Positions 27,129-35,071 of a DNA stretch of 64,000 bases are shown here, piece by piece; position 1 is the first letter of the stretch, and the number at the start of each line of letters is the position of its first letter. The notes below the pieces were generated by a model. The model did not search any database, was not told the DNA's origin, and saw only the letters and a program-made list of their open reading frames with translations. This DNA comes from SHVO01 sp041905525 (GTDB taxonomy: Bacteria > Pseudomonadota > Alphaproteobacteria > Rhodospirillales > Rhodospirillaceae): contig JAYRKY010000007.1 of assembly GCA_041905525.1 (NCBI GenBank), positions 124,001 to 188,000 on the forward strand, given 5' to 3'. The translations under genes were made by a program, and so were the position numbers.

Positions 27129-28019
27129 TTAGGCGCGGCGCGTCGCGGAACGACCGCTCAGAAGCACGGCATGGACGTCCGACGAGAAGTTACGGACGCG
27201 CGAGGCCACGATTTTGTTGCGGGCGACGAGGAGGTTGTAGAAGAGCACGGCCGGCACCGCGACCGCCAGACCGATGGCGGTCATGATGAGCGCTTCACCG
27301 AGAGGCCCCGCGACGCGGTCGATCGACACCTGACCGGCGACGCCGATCGAGATGAGGGCGTTCAGGATCCCCCACACCGTACCGAACAGACCGACGAACG
27401 GAGCAACCGAGCCGACCGAGGCGAGGAACGACAGACCCGAACCGAGGCGGCCGTTGATGGCGTCCTGCGAACGCTGCAGCGACATGGTGACCCACTCGTT
27501 CAGGTCGACCTGGTCGGTGAGCTTGCCTTCATGGTGTTCGGAAGCGCGGAGACCGTCTTCCACGACCGTGCGGAACACGCTGTTGGCCTCCAGCTTCGCG
27601 ACGCCTTCCTTCAGGCTGCCGGCGGTCCAGAAGTTCTTCTGCGCGGCATCAGCCTGACGGAGAACCGCGGCGGTGTCGAACAGACGAAGGATGGTGATGT
27701 ACCAGGTGCCCATCGACATGAAGATGAGGATGAAGAGCACGGTCTTGGCGACGAAATCGCCGTGTTCCCACATGGCGGCGAAGCCATAGGGGTTCTCCAC
27801 TTCGACCTGATCGGAGGTGGTCGTGGCGGCGTCGGCCGGAGCAGCGGCGGCGGCGTCAGCCGGAGCAGCGGCGGGGTCGGCCATGGCCGGAGCGGCGGCC
27901 GCATCGGCCGGAGCCGCGGCGTCCTGGGCATGAGCGATGCCGCCCGACAGGACGACAGCCAGAGCCACGGCGGACATCACGCCCACAAGTTTAGAGATAA
28001 AGGTCTTACGGGTATTCAT
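27129..28019 (-). CDS. exbB: ExbB/TolQ/MotA family proton channel protein with signal peptide and Ala/Pro-rich extension
   Basis: A 296-residue protein. It begins with a cleavable-looking signal (1 to about 31, ending GGIAHAQ) and an Ala/Asp/Pro low-complexity periplasmic segment (about 32-70). Three membrane helices follow: about 86-107, and two in the C-terminal half in VGSVAPFVGLFGTVWGILNAL and EALIMTAIGLAVAVPAVLFYNLL. The TolQ/ExbB signature GLFGTVWGI is intact. Long N-terminal extensions occur in the ExbB2/TtpC branch. It is the pentameric channel of the TonB motor, between tonB and the two exbD genes. Confidence 0.93.
   Translation of the reverse strand: MNTRKTFISKLVGVMSAVALAVVLSGGIAHAQDAAAPADAAAAPAMADPAAAPADAAAAAPADAATTTSDQVEVENPYGFAAMWEHGDFVAKTVLFILIFMSMGTWYITILRLFDTAAVLRQADAAQKNFWTAGSLKEGVAKLEANSVFRTVVEDGLRASEHHEGKLTDQVDLNEWVTMSLQRSQDAINGRLGSGLSFLASVGSVAPFVGLFGTVWGILNALISIGVAGQVSIDRVAGPLGEALIMTAIGLAVAVPAVLFYNLLVARNKIVASRVRNFSSDVHAVLLSGRSATRRA
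27825..27925. repeat. Low-complexity GC-rich repeats inside exbB
   Basis: Imperfect repeats of GCCGGAGC(A/G)GCGGC encode the Ala/Asp/Pro-rich periplasmic linker of ExbB. Such a tract is prone to slippage, so its length may vary between strains. Confidence 0.6.
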
Positions 28020-28082
28020 TTTGTGATCCTCACTAAACGCAAACTTTTGATTGGTCCAAGATACTGCAGCGGCTAGGACGTC

Positions 28083-28715
28083 CTAGCCCTTCAGCGAAAA
28101 CGTCACTTTAATTCTCATCTGCATCGCCTCCGGCTTGCCGTTGCGCGTTCCAGGCAAGAAGCGCCAGGAACGAACGGCTTCCTTCGACGCAGCTTCATCA
28201 AGCCGCTCGAAGCCGCTGCTCTGGTCGATCTTAGCTTCGGTGACGCGGCCTTCTTCGCTCACGCTGAGCAGGAGAACGACCGTGCCTTCTTCGCCAAGTC
28301 GCTTGGACATGGCCGGATAGATTTCCTCGGCGCCGGCATTCGGGCGGCGCGGGTTCGTGCGCGGCGGAATGAGAACGTCCGCGGGAGGCGGCGGAGGCGG
28401 AGGAGCAACTTTCTTGGTGACCTGGATGGCGGAGGTCGGCGCAGCTTCCTGCGTGATGACCACATCCGGCATATCCATGACGACCGGCGGCGGCGCATCG
28501 AACTTAGGCGGCGGCGGCGGCGGTGCTTCAGGGATCTGCTGCGCTTCTTCGATCACGCGCGTTTCGATCGGTTCAAGGAGAGCATCGACCATGGTCTTCG
28601 CAAGACCAGTGGTGAGAGCCCAGAGCATCAGCGCGTGAACCGCGATGACAACGATGAAACCGATCGTGCGTTTATTAGACGCCGGCTTTTCAGTACGATG
28701 AACAGGAAGTTCCAT
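28083..28715 (-). CDS. tonB: Energy transducer TonB
   Basis: A 210-residue protein with a short cytosolic N-terminus, one membrane anchor (FIVVIAVHALMLWALTTGLA, containing the His typical of TonB TM helices), a Pro-rich periplasmic spacer with runs of six or seven Pro, and a C-terminal TonB domain (IYPAMSKRLGEEGTVVLLL to MRIKVTF). It transmits the motor's energy to outer-membrane receptors. It is the first gene of tonB-exbB-exbD-exbD-TPR. No Fur box was recognised upstream, so iron control is not evident. Confidence 0.94.
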   Translation of the reverse strand: MELPVHRTEKPASNKRTIGFIVVIAVHALMLWALTTGLAKTMVDALLEPIETRVIEEAQQIPEAPPPPPPKFDAPPPVVMDMPDVVITQEAAPTSAIQVTKKVAPPPPPPPADVLIPPRTNPRRPNAGAEEIYPAMSKRLGEEGTVVLLLSVSEEGRVTEAKIDQSSGFERLDEAASKEAVRSWRFLPGTRNGKPEAMQMRIKVTFSLKG

Positions 28716-29370
28716 GCGCTCACTCGAAATGGGTTAGCGGAATTCAGAAAATCTCGATGGGCGAAAAGCGTCGCGGTGTAACAGGGCACCGCCTCCTTTG
28801 GCAAGTGTCCCACGACCGCGCAGGCTGGCCCTTTCGGCCACCCTGTTAACCCCCCTCATCCATCCCCTTGGTTTTACCCCACGGGAAGCCCGTAACCAAC
28901 GGCATGTGAAATGTTGTGTCAAGTCACTTATGCCAAGCATCAGAAAAAGTTCGCGCAGATGAACTGCTTGCACGACAGTTTTGTGCTGCACCTCAGCCCG
29001 CGCCCAACAAGGATGACTTGTTTTTTATAGCAAAACCGGCTTCTCGACCCTGATCACGTTTGCACATCGTCGCGCGCTACATTGTTGCGAGATTTTTTGT
29101 TCGCGCGAAAAGGGACCAAGAAATCCGCGTGATAATTTAGAAATCCAATAAGGAATTTTATCGTGTTAGGGCGAATCGCGACGCGATGCACTGATCCGAA
29201 ACTTGCATCTGGCATCTGAAAGCGCGCCTTACATACGATATGTAACAACGACGGAAGCACGACACGCCGCATATGGTACGCGAGAGAACGCGTTTTGCTG
29301 CGCCGCACCTAACACCGGTGAATGCGGGGAACGTGCTAAGCTGAGGCGGAGCGGCGAGTAGGGGGAAAAT
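28716..29370. other. Divergent intergenic region between tonB and GGDEF-like gene
   Basis: A 655-base stretch without a convincing gene. It is richer in A and T than its surroundings near 29010-29160. The one ordered element found is a perfect 7-bp palindrome, TTACATA-CGA-TATGTAA, at 29229-29245, a candidate operator for the gene at 29371. Promoters of both flanking genes must be here. Confidence 0.5.
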
Positions 29371-30501
29371 ATGGCCCAACAGGGCGAAGAACGTGCGCGG
29401 GAGTCGCACGCTCTGCAAAGTGCTGCGATGCAGCGGAGGCATCTGCGGGTTGCACTGGTTTTCTTTCCGCTCGCCCTCATCGCGTTCACGCAATCGACGT
29501 CGGTTGTGATCTTGGCAACGCCGGTGCTCGGCTTAGCGCTGGCGGAAGTCCTGGGCGTTCTCTTGATGCGGCCGCGCACCGCACGATCCATTCGCGCGCT
29601 TGCGCCGCTGTGCGCCGCGTTGATCGGCGGCGGTACAGTGATCGCGGCGGCATCGCGGCTCGCGGACTTCGGCGCACTTCACTACGTCAGCATGACCGTG
29701 ATCGCCGGCGGACTTGCGCTGCTCGTCTCCGCGACCAGACGCAGCTTCATCGTCTCCATCGCAAGCCTTGGCGCGATGGCGGTTATCGGCGCTTATTTCG
29801 TCGCACTGTCGCACCCCACGTTTGACGGCATCCAAGCTGCGAGCCTTTCCGTGGTTGGTCTACTCGTGCCGTATTTGCTCAGCGACGTGTTTGCCCAGGC
29901 GCGGCAAGACGCCGCGGCGCTCCAACATGAACTCGCCCGGCGCGCGACTTCCGACGAAATCACCGGCGTATCGAACAAGGCGCATATCAACGTGCTCGCA
30001 CAGAATGAGTTCTCGCGTGCGCGGCGCTATGGAGAGCCCTTTTCGTGCCTCATGATTGAGATTGAACGGTACGACGACCTTCTCGCTACACATGGATCAG
30101 CCGCCGTGACGGCCATCGTTCAGGTCCTCACCGGCTACTGCGTCGTCGTCATGCGGCACTGCGACAGTTTTGGACGACTGACGCAGAGCCGCTTTCTGGC
30201 GCTCCTTCCCGAAACGCCGGCGGCGGGGGCGAACACCCTCGCCAACCGCATGTGCCGCGATGTCGCCGGCCTCTCGGTGGCGGTCGGCGGTGAAAAGCTC
30301 AACTTTACTGTATCGGTCGGCTGGACCGAGATGCATGCGGTCGACCGCTCCGCCGCCGACATGCTGAGGCGCGCCGACCAAGGCCTTGCAGACGCCCACG
30401 AGCAGGGCGGCAATTGCGCCGTATGCGCGGCAGTGCCGGTCCATCAGCCCGTGGACGCCACCGCCGATCCGTCAAGCGCGACCGCAGGCTCTTCGCCATG
30501 A
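29371..30501 (+). CDS. Membrane protein with degenerate GGDEF domain
   Basis: A 376-residue protein; ATG at 29371 is preceded by AGGGGGAA. Five to six hydrophobic segments fill residues about 30-185 (for example VALVFFPLALIAFTQ and LSVVGLLVPYLLSDVFA). The C-terminal region, about 200-355, has the GGDEF-domain layout (SDEITGVSNKAHINVLAQ, then FTVSVGWTEM and ADMLRRADQGLADA). The signature that should read RxGGDEF is replaced by GRLTQSRF, and the metal-binding Asp is also changed (MIEIERYDDL), so cyclase activity is unlikely. It may be a c-di-GMP or GTP sensor, or a structural remnant. Its stop overlaps the next gene's start as ATGA. Confidence 0.8.
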   Translation: MAQQGEERARESHALQSAAMQRRHLRVALVFFPLALIAFTQSTSVVILATPVLGLALAEVLGVLLMRPRTARSIRALAPLCAALIGGGTVIAAASRLADFGALHYVSMTVIAGGLALLVSATRRSFIVSIASLGAMAVIGAYFVALSHPTFDGIQAASLSVVGLLVPYLLSDVFAQARQDAAALQHELARRATSDEITGVSNKAHINVLAQNEFSRARRYGEPFSCLMIEIERYDDLLATHGSAAVTAIVQVLTGYCVVVMRHCDSFGRLTQSRFLALLPETPAAGANTLANRMCRDVAGLSVAVGGEKLNFTVSVGWTEMHAVDRSAADMLRRADQGLADAHEQGGNCAVCAAVPVHQPVDATADPSSATAGSSP

Positions 30502-31295
30502 CCGAGCGTATGTCCTGGTCTCCGGATATTTATTTGGCTTTTGCGGCCTACCGCGCACGCCCGGTGTCGGACCTTTTGCCGCGGATCTCGCTCCCGGATG
30601 ACGGCGCCATTTACGACCTCGGCTGCGGGCCGGGAAACGTGACCGCGAAATTGAAGGCCCACTGGCCGGCGCGGACGGTGATCGGCGTCGACTCTTCAGC
30701 GGCCATGATCGGCAGCGCGCGTGAACGCCACGCGGCCGCCGGAATAGAGTTCAACACCGGCGACATCGCCGCTTGGCAAGCGCCTCATCCGGCGGCGCTT
30801 GTCTTCGCCAACGCGGCGCTCCATTGGCTTGCCGATCACACGACATTGTTTCCACACCTGGCCAGGCAAGTGACGCCGCGCGGAACGCTCGCGGTGCAAA
30901 TGCCGCTTGGCCAGCAGGCGCCCTACAACACATGTATCGCCGAGGTTGCTGCGATGCCGCGGTGGCGCGACCGTTTGGCGGCCGCGCATGCGCAAACGAC
31001 CCCGCTCTCCCCCGCGGCGTACTACGATCTGCTCTCCCCGCTCATGGATGAGATCGATATCTGGGAAACGGATTATCATCACGTTCTGGAAGGAGCGGAT
31101 CCTGTCGCGGCCTGGGCATCCGGCACCGCGCTCGTTCCCTACACCAGCCTGCTCGAAAAAAGTGAGGCCGCGGAATTCACCGCGGCCTACGCAAAAGCTG
31201 TGCGAGATTTTTATCCGGTCCGTCCCGATGGACGCACGCTCTTCAAAATGCGCCGCATCTTCATCGTTGCGCGGCGCCGGGGCGAAGGGCGTTAG
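30498..31295 (+). CDS. tam: Trans-aconitate 2-methyltransferase
   Basis: A 265-residue SAM-dependent methyltransferase starting MTERMSWSPDIYLAF; the frame is open further upstream only inside the preceding gene. The SAM-binding motif IYDLGCGPGNVTAKL and the acidic second-strand VIGVDSSAAMI fit class I methyltransferases. FANAALHWLADH and the C-terminal FKMRRIFIVARR match Tam, which methylates trans-aconitate to relieve inhibition of the citric acid cycle. It is translationally coupled to the degenerate GGDEF gene by a 4-base overlap. Confidence 0.88.
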   Translation: MTERMSWSPDIYLAFAAYRARPVSDLLPRISLPDDGAIYDLGCGPGNVTAKLKAHWPARTVIGVDSSAAMIGSARERHAAAGIEFNTGDIAAWQAPHPAALVFANAALHWLADHTTLFPHLARQVTPRGTLAVQMPLGQQAPYNTCIAEVAAMPRWRDRLAAAHAQTTPLSPAAYYDLLSPLMDEIDIWETDYHHVLEGADPVAAWASGTALVPYTSLLEKSEAAEFTAAYAKAVRDFYPVRPDGRTLFKMRRIFIVARRRGEGR

Positions 31296-31564
31296 AACGT
31301 ATCGACTTCCCGGAGGCGGACAACCGCGTCCAGCGCTTCGCCAAAGGTAAGATCCGGGCGCACCGACATGACTGCGGCGGCGGCGGCGCGGCTTTGTCCC
31401 ATATAGTCGCGTCCCGAGGCCCGGGCGCTGGTGACGGTCCGCAGAACGATCCCGCGCAAATCGCGCGCGTCGAAACGCTTCGCCCGGCCCGCGCGCGGCT
31501 CCACCGGCGGAACCGGCACAGCGGTGAACGAACGACCAAAGTTCTCGGTCGAGACGATTGCCAT
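31292..31564 (-). CDS. Small hypothetical protein (90 aa)
   Basis: The start is the ATG of MAIVSTENFGRSF with AAAGGAGC upstream; a longer open frame to 31621 lacks such a site. The product has a basic middle (RAGRAKRFDARDLRG) and a helical C-terminal half (SRAAAAAVMSVRPDLTFGEALDAVVRLREV). No family recognised. Its stop overlaps that of tam, which is convergent. Confidence 0.6.
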   Translation of the reverse strand: MAIVSTENFGRSFTAVPVPPVEPRAGRAKRFDARDLRGIVLRTVTSARASGRDYMGQSRAAAAAVMSVRPDLTFGEALDAVVRLREVDTF

Positions 31565-31654
31565 AGACGGCTCCTTTGAAAAGATGGGGTCCCAAAGGAT
31601 AAACGGTGGCGGACCCGCCATGTTCCCCGCGGAGAAAAGAAGTTTGAAGACGGG

Positions 31655-31909
31655 CTAAGTCTTCTCCGGCAGGGGCTGCCAGTCCTTCCCCCGGGGCACG
31701 AGGGTCTTGGCCCGCTCCGCGCACGCCGCGACCACGGCGCGCTTTTCCGCGAGCGTCATTGTCCGCCAGGCGCCTATTTCCTTGATCGTTCTGAGGCAGC
31801 CGATACAAAGCCCGGTGGCGCGATCCATGGTGCAAACACTTACGCACGGGGAGGCCACCACGTCTTCGTCCGTGGGCTCACCGGCGGCTGGGAGAGGTGG
31901 AAGCGTCAT
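31655..31909 (-). CDS. DUF1289 family Cys-containing protein
   Basis: An 84-residue protein. The DUF1289 core is clear: SPCVSVCTMDRATGLCIGC, with four Cys spaced as a small metal- or Fe-S-binding knuckle, followed by LRTIKEIGAW. The family is widespread in proteobacteria with unknown role. It lies divergently 47 bases from queF. Confidence 0.88.
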   Translation of the reverse strand: MTLPPLPAAGEPTDEDVVASPCVSVCTMDRATGLCIGCLRTIKEIGAWRTMTLAEKRAVVAACAERAKTLVPRGKDWQPLPEKT

Positions 31910-31956
31910 GCGCCCGCGCGTGCTAGGATCGGGAATTCAATGAAGGACGTCGACTT

Positions 31957-32415
31957 ATGGATCTATCGGATAACCTGACGCAACTCGGCGGACAAGCGTC
32001 CCTCCCGGCGTCACCCGACGTGGCGGTACTCGAGACCGTCCCCAATCCGCATGCCGGCACGGATTATCTAATCCGTTTTACGTGTCCCGAGTTCACGTCG
32101 TTGTGCCCCGTCACCGGGCAACCCGATTTCGCCCATATCGTCATCGACTATGTGGCCGACGAGACCATCGTCGAATCGAAATCCCTGAAGCTGTTTCTGG
32201 GCTCGTTTCGAAACCACGGCTCGTTCCACGAGGACTGCACACTGACGATTGCGAAAAGGATTGTCGAAGCGACCTCTCCAAAATGGCTACGGATCGGCGG
32301 ATACTGGTACCCGCGCGGCGGGATTCCCATCGATGTCTTTTGGCAGACGGGCGCGCCGCCGGAAGGATTGTGGGTGCCGGAGCAAGGCGTGCCCGGCTAC
32401 AGAGGCCGCGGCTGA
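31957..32415 (+). CDS. queF: NADPH-dependent 7-cyano-7-deazaguanine reductase
   Basis: A 152-residue unimodular (YkvM-type) tunnelling-fold enzyme reducing preQ0 to preQ1 in queuosine biosynthesis. The catalytic Cys lies in FTSLCPVTGQPDFA, and the QueF motif ESKSLKLFLGSFRNHG supplies the NADPH-binding signature. The later HEDCTLTI and YWYPRGGIPIDVFW are conserved. No other queuosine gene and no preQ1 riboswitch was seen around it. A terminator hairpin follows at 32448. Confidence 0.95.
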   Translation: MDLSDNLTQLGGQASLPASPDVAVLETVPNPHAGTDYLIRFTCPEFTSLCPVTGQPDFAHIVIDYVADETIVESKSLKLFLGSFRNHGSFHEDCTLTIAKRIVEATSPKWLRIGGYWYPRGGIPIDVFWQTGAPPEGLWVPEQGVPGYRGRG

Positions 32416-32444
32416 TCACAGCGTTGGATCGTGTTGTGACAATG

Positions 32445-32478
32445 AAAAAGGGGCGCGGAATACCGCGCCCCTTCTTAA
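32445..32478 (+). terminator. Terminator hairpin downstream of queF
   Basis: An 11-bp perfect stem (AAGGGGCGCGG / CCGCGCCCCTT) with loop AATA at 32448-32473, followed by CTTAA. The T-tract is weak on the plus strand; on the minus strand a TTTTC tail follows, so it may serve both queF and msrB. A smaller hairpin (GTCCTT-AA-AAGGAC) with a run of T lies at 32596-32620. Confidence 0.7.
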
Positions 32479-32677
32479 CTCCCGGTCAGCCGATGTCAGC
32501 GACCTGGAGCCCTCCCCCCTCGTGTTCAGCGCGGCGCCGGAGTAGCCACCGCGACGGCGGAAACCATTACCCAACGATTACAAACGAGCAAGCGCGTCCT
32601 TAAAAGGACTGTAATATTTTTTTGTTGACGCGACATTTTTGCACTACTCGGTTGAGCGCCCGAAAATGCTCGCGCGG

Positions 32678-33079
32678 TTACGCCTCGGTTTTCTTTTTAA
32701 AGGCGAGCGACGCGGAGTTTATGCAATAGCGCTGCCGGGTCGGCGCGGGCCCATCAGGGAACACATGCCCCAGATGCCCGCCGCAATTGGCGCACGTGAT
32801 TTCGACGCGGACCATGCCGTGACTCGTATCGCGGTGGTGGTCGAGAGCGCTTTCGGACGAGGGCGCCGTGAAGCTGGGCCACCCGGAACCCGAATTGTAC
32901 TTGGTCGCGGCGTCGAACAGGTCGGCGCCGCACCCGGCGCAGACGAAGGTGCCCTCGCCCTTGAAGTCGTTATAAGCGCCGGTGAAAGGCCGCTCGGTCC
33001 CCTTTTGCCGCAAGATCCGGAACTGTTCCGGCGTCAGTTCGGATTGCCACTGCTCTTCCGATTTAATGATCTTCGGCAT
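32678..33079 (-). CDS. msrB: Peptide-methionine (R)-S-oxide reductase MsrB
   Basis: A 133-residue cytosolic repair enzyme for Met-R-sulfoxide. The zinc site is formed by CAGC and CANC. GSGWPSF and the catalytic Cys in RYCINSASL are present, matching the zinc-containing MsrB form. Length is normal. It follows the DUF2333 gene by 11 bases on the same strand and complements the periplasmic MsrPQ system at 23-24.7 kb. Confidence 0.96.
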   Translation of the reverse strand: MPKIIKSEEQWQSELTPEQFRILRQKGTERPFTGAYNDFKGEGTFVCAGCGADLFDAATKYNSGSGWPSFTAPSSESALDHHRDTSHGMVRVEITCANCGGHLGHVFPDGPAPTRQRYCINSASLAFKKKTEA

Positions 33080-33090
33080 TTGGCGCGCCC

Positions 33091-34077
33091 TTATTTCTGA
33101 AGAGTATCGACGAGCTCACGCAGCTGGGTGCGAGCACGCAAGAGATAGAAGCCGAGCGTCGCCAGATGCGACGGCGACAGCGTGCTGTCCTGCTGGCCGT
33201 TGATGACGATGAGCGGGTCCATGGCGGCGCCCGTGCGCATCGATGTCAGCATCTCGGTCCAAATCTCTCCGGCGCGGCGGTCCTCGATCACGTTCGAAAA
33301 ATCCTGCCCGACCGCGTTCAAGATAACGGCGTAGCCGTACATTTTGCCCTTCACATTGAAGAAGACGTCGTCCGCCTTTGAATCAAAATGACCGCCGGCT
33401 GCGCCGACGCGCGCCTCGATGATGGCGCTCGCGGACCCGAGGTCGGAGGCAATGCGGTCCAACAGCACGATCAGGTTGTCGGCGCGCCGTTCGTAAGTGG
33501 CTTTGCCGGCCGCGAGATCGCGGTTGTAGAGCATCAAGGCATCGACGCCGCGCTTGTACTGCGACTCAGCCTTGGCGTCGGGCCATATATTGCCCTGGCC
33601 CCAATACCAGACGGTTCCGTCATATTTGAGCAGCGACGTGGCGCGGTCGACGTTTGGATCGATTTCGCTGGACCCGCGCACCCGGCCCAGATGATCGCCA
33701 AGCTCCAGCGCGAAGCGCGAAACGGCATACATGATGCCCAGCTGATAGTTCGGTGTGTTATCGAGGGGCGCCGACGGATGCCAGAACGGCTTGTTGGCGA
33801 TCCAACGATCGGCTTCCCGCATCGTAACGGTCGCGACAATGGCGACCGCCTGGCTGCCGCCCGGCACGCTGTATTGGGACGCCGGTGCCACGTCGAGATT
33901 ATCGTCGATCTCGTTGAAGACGAGCATCCCCAGGGGATAGTAGACGATGAATATGAAAAGGATCGTCGCGACAATCCACGGCGCCGCGCGCGTAAAGGCG
34001 TTTTGAAGATCCGCCTCGGCGGCCGAGGCCATGAATGACTTCAGCCGGTCGGAGAATTGGCGCGCAGGTTCAGGCAT
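33091..34077 (-). CDS. DUF2333 family membrane-anchored protein
   Basis: A 328-residue protein with one membrane helix at about 34-55 (IVATILFIFIVYYPLGMLVF) and a large non-cytosolic domain. DUF2333 features are visible, including YYPLGMLVFNEIDDN and YWGQGNIWPDA, and the helical C-terminus LSPSHLATLGFYLLRART. The family has no known function and is found in alpha- and gammaproteobacteria. It is the upstream partner of msrB in a probable two-gene operon. Confidence 0.8.
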   Translation of the reverse strand: MPEPARQFSDRLKSFMASAAEADLQNAFTRAAPWIVATILFIFIVYYPLGMLVFNEIDDNLDVAPASQYSVPGGSQAVAIVATVTMREADRWIANKPFWHPSAPLDNTPNYQLGIMYAVSRFALELGDHLGRVRGSSEIDPNVDRATSLLKYDGTVWYWGQGNIWPDAKAESQYKRGVDALMLYNRDLAAGKATYERRADNLIVLLDRIASDLGSASAIIEARVGAAGGHFDSKADDVFFNVKGKMYGYAVILNAVGQDFSNVIEDRRAGEIWTEMLTSMRTGAAMDPLIVINGQQDSTLSPSHLATLGFYLLRARTQLRELVDTLQK

Positions 34078-34186
34078 GGACTCAGCTTATAATGACGAGA
34101 TCGAACGGAAGCATGTGCGGCGGCAAAGATGGAGTTTACAAGAAGTCGGGTCAATGGCGGGAGCATGCCTAAGCTGAAGAGACGTC

Positions 34187-35071
34187 ATGCTGGCGATTAG
34201 TCTTCCTGCCCTTCTTCTCGGCGTCAGCTGCGGGGTGCTCTACTCCGCCGCCGACTATTTTCGCAAGGCCGCGCCGGCGTCGTGTTCGCCGGAAACGATC
34301 CTTTTCTACTATATTGGCGGGCAGCTGCCCGTCCTGGCGGCCTGGGTGCTGTGGACGGGCTCTTTCGGCGTGGAGCCGGGCTACCTGATACCGGGCGCCG
34401 CCGATGTGATTTTCGGGCTCGGCGCCAATCTGCTCTTTATCGTCGCGATCCGGCGCTCTCCGTTGAGCCTGATGGTTCCCTTGCTGGCGCTCGTTCCCGT
34501 GGTGACGCTCCTCCTCGGGGGCCTCACGCTCGGCGAATGGCCCAGCTTCAGACAAACGATCGGCATTGTCCTGATCGCGGCAGGCCTCTTCGCCCTATTC
34601 CAGGCGCCCAGCGCTCAGTTCGGCGCCGCGAGCGCATGGCGCGCGATGCGGGCCGAGAGAGGCACCGCTCCCATGATCGCGGTGGTGCTGCTGTGGTCTG
34701 CCACGCCCGCACTCGACAAGATCTGCCTCGCCTATACTTCGGCGGGCATGCATAGCCTGATCCAGGTGGGGGCGATCTGGTCGGTACTTCTCGTGTGGAC
34801 CCTTTATCGGCGGCCGTCATCCCTGAGGTTCCCGCGCGAGGCCATCCAGCCTGTTGGCGGCTCCGCCGTCGCCGGAGCGCTGGGGTATCTTGTGCAACTC
34901 TTCGCTTATTCCGTCGCGATGGTGGCTCTCATCGAAATTCTAAAGAGAACCGTCGGCCTTCTCGGATCGATGCTGTTGGGCTGGCTGCGTTTTCGCGAAC
35001 CGCTGACGCCGGCAAAGATCATGGGCATCGTGATCATCGCCGCGGGACTTCCCCTGGTGATGATCGGCTAA
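34187..35071 (+). CDS. EamA/DMT-superfamily transporter
   Basis: A 294-residue inner-membrane protein with about ten helices in two EamA halves. The first half includes LGANLLFIVAIRRSPLSLMV and the second LGYLVQLFAYSVAMVALIEI. Each ends in the typical GIVLIAAGLFALF / GIVIIAAGLPLVM pattern. The substrate is unknown; members export metabolites or amino acids. Its stop codon overlaps the stop of the convergent SpoIIE phosphatase gene. Confidence 0.85.
   Translation: MLAISLPALLLGVSCGVLYSAADYFRKAAPASCSPETILFYYIGGQLPVLAAWVLWTGSFGVEPGYLIPGAADVIFGLGANLLFIVAIRRSPLSLMVPLLALVPVVTLLLGGLTLGEWPSFRQTIGIVLIAAGLFALFQAPSAQFGAASAWRAMRAERGTAPMIAVVLLWSATPALDKICLAYTSAGMHSLIQVGAIWSVLLVWTLYRRPSSLRFPREAIQPVGGSAVAGALGYLVQLFAYSVAMVALIEILKRTVGLLGSMLLGWLRFREPLTPAKIMGIVIIAAGLPLVMIG

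Noticed and set aside
31861..31957. preQ1 riboswitch before queF
   Set aside because: No preQ1-I/II-like stem and A-rich tail could be drawn in the short gap; DUF1289 coding occupies most of it.
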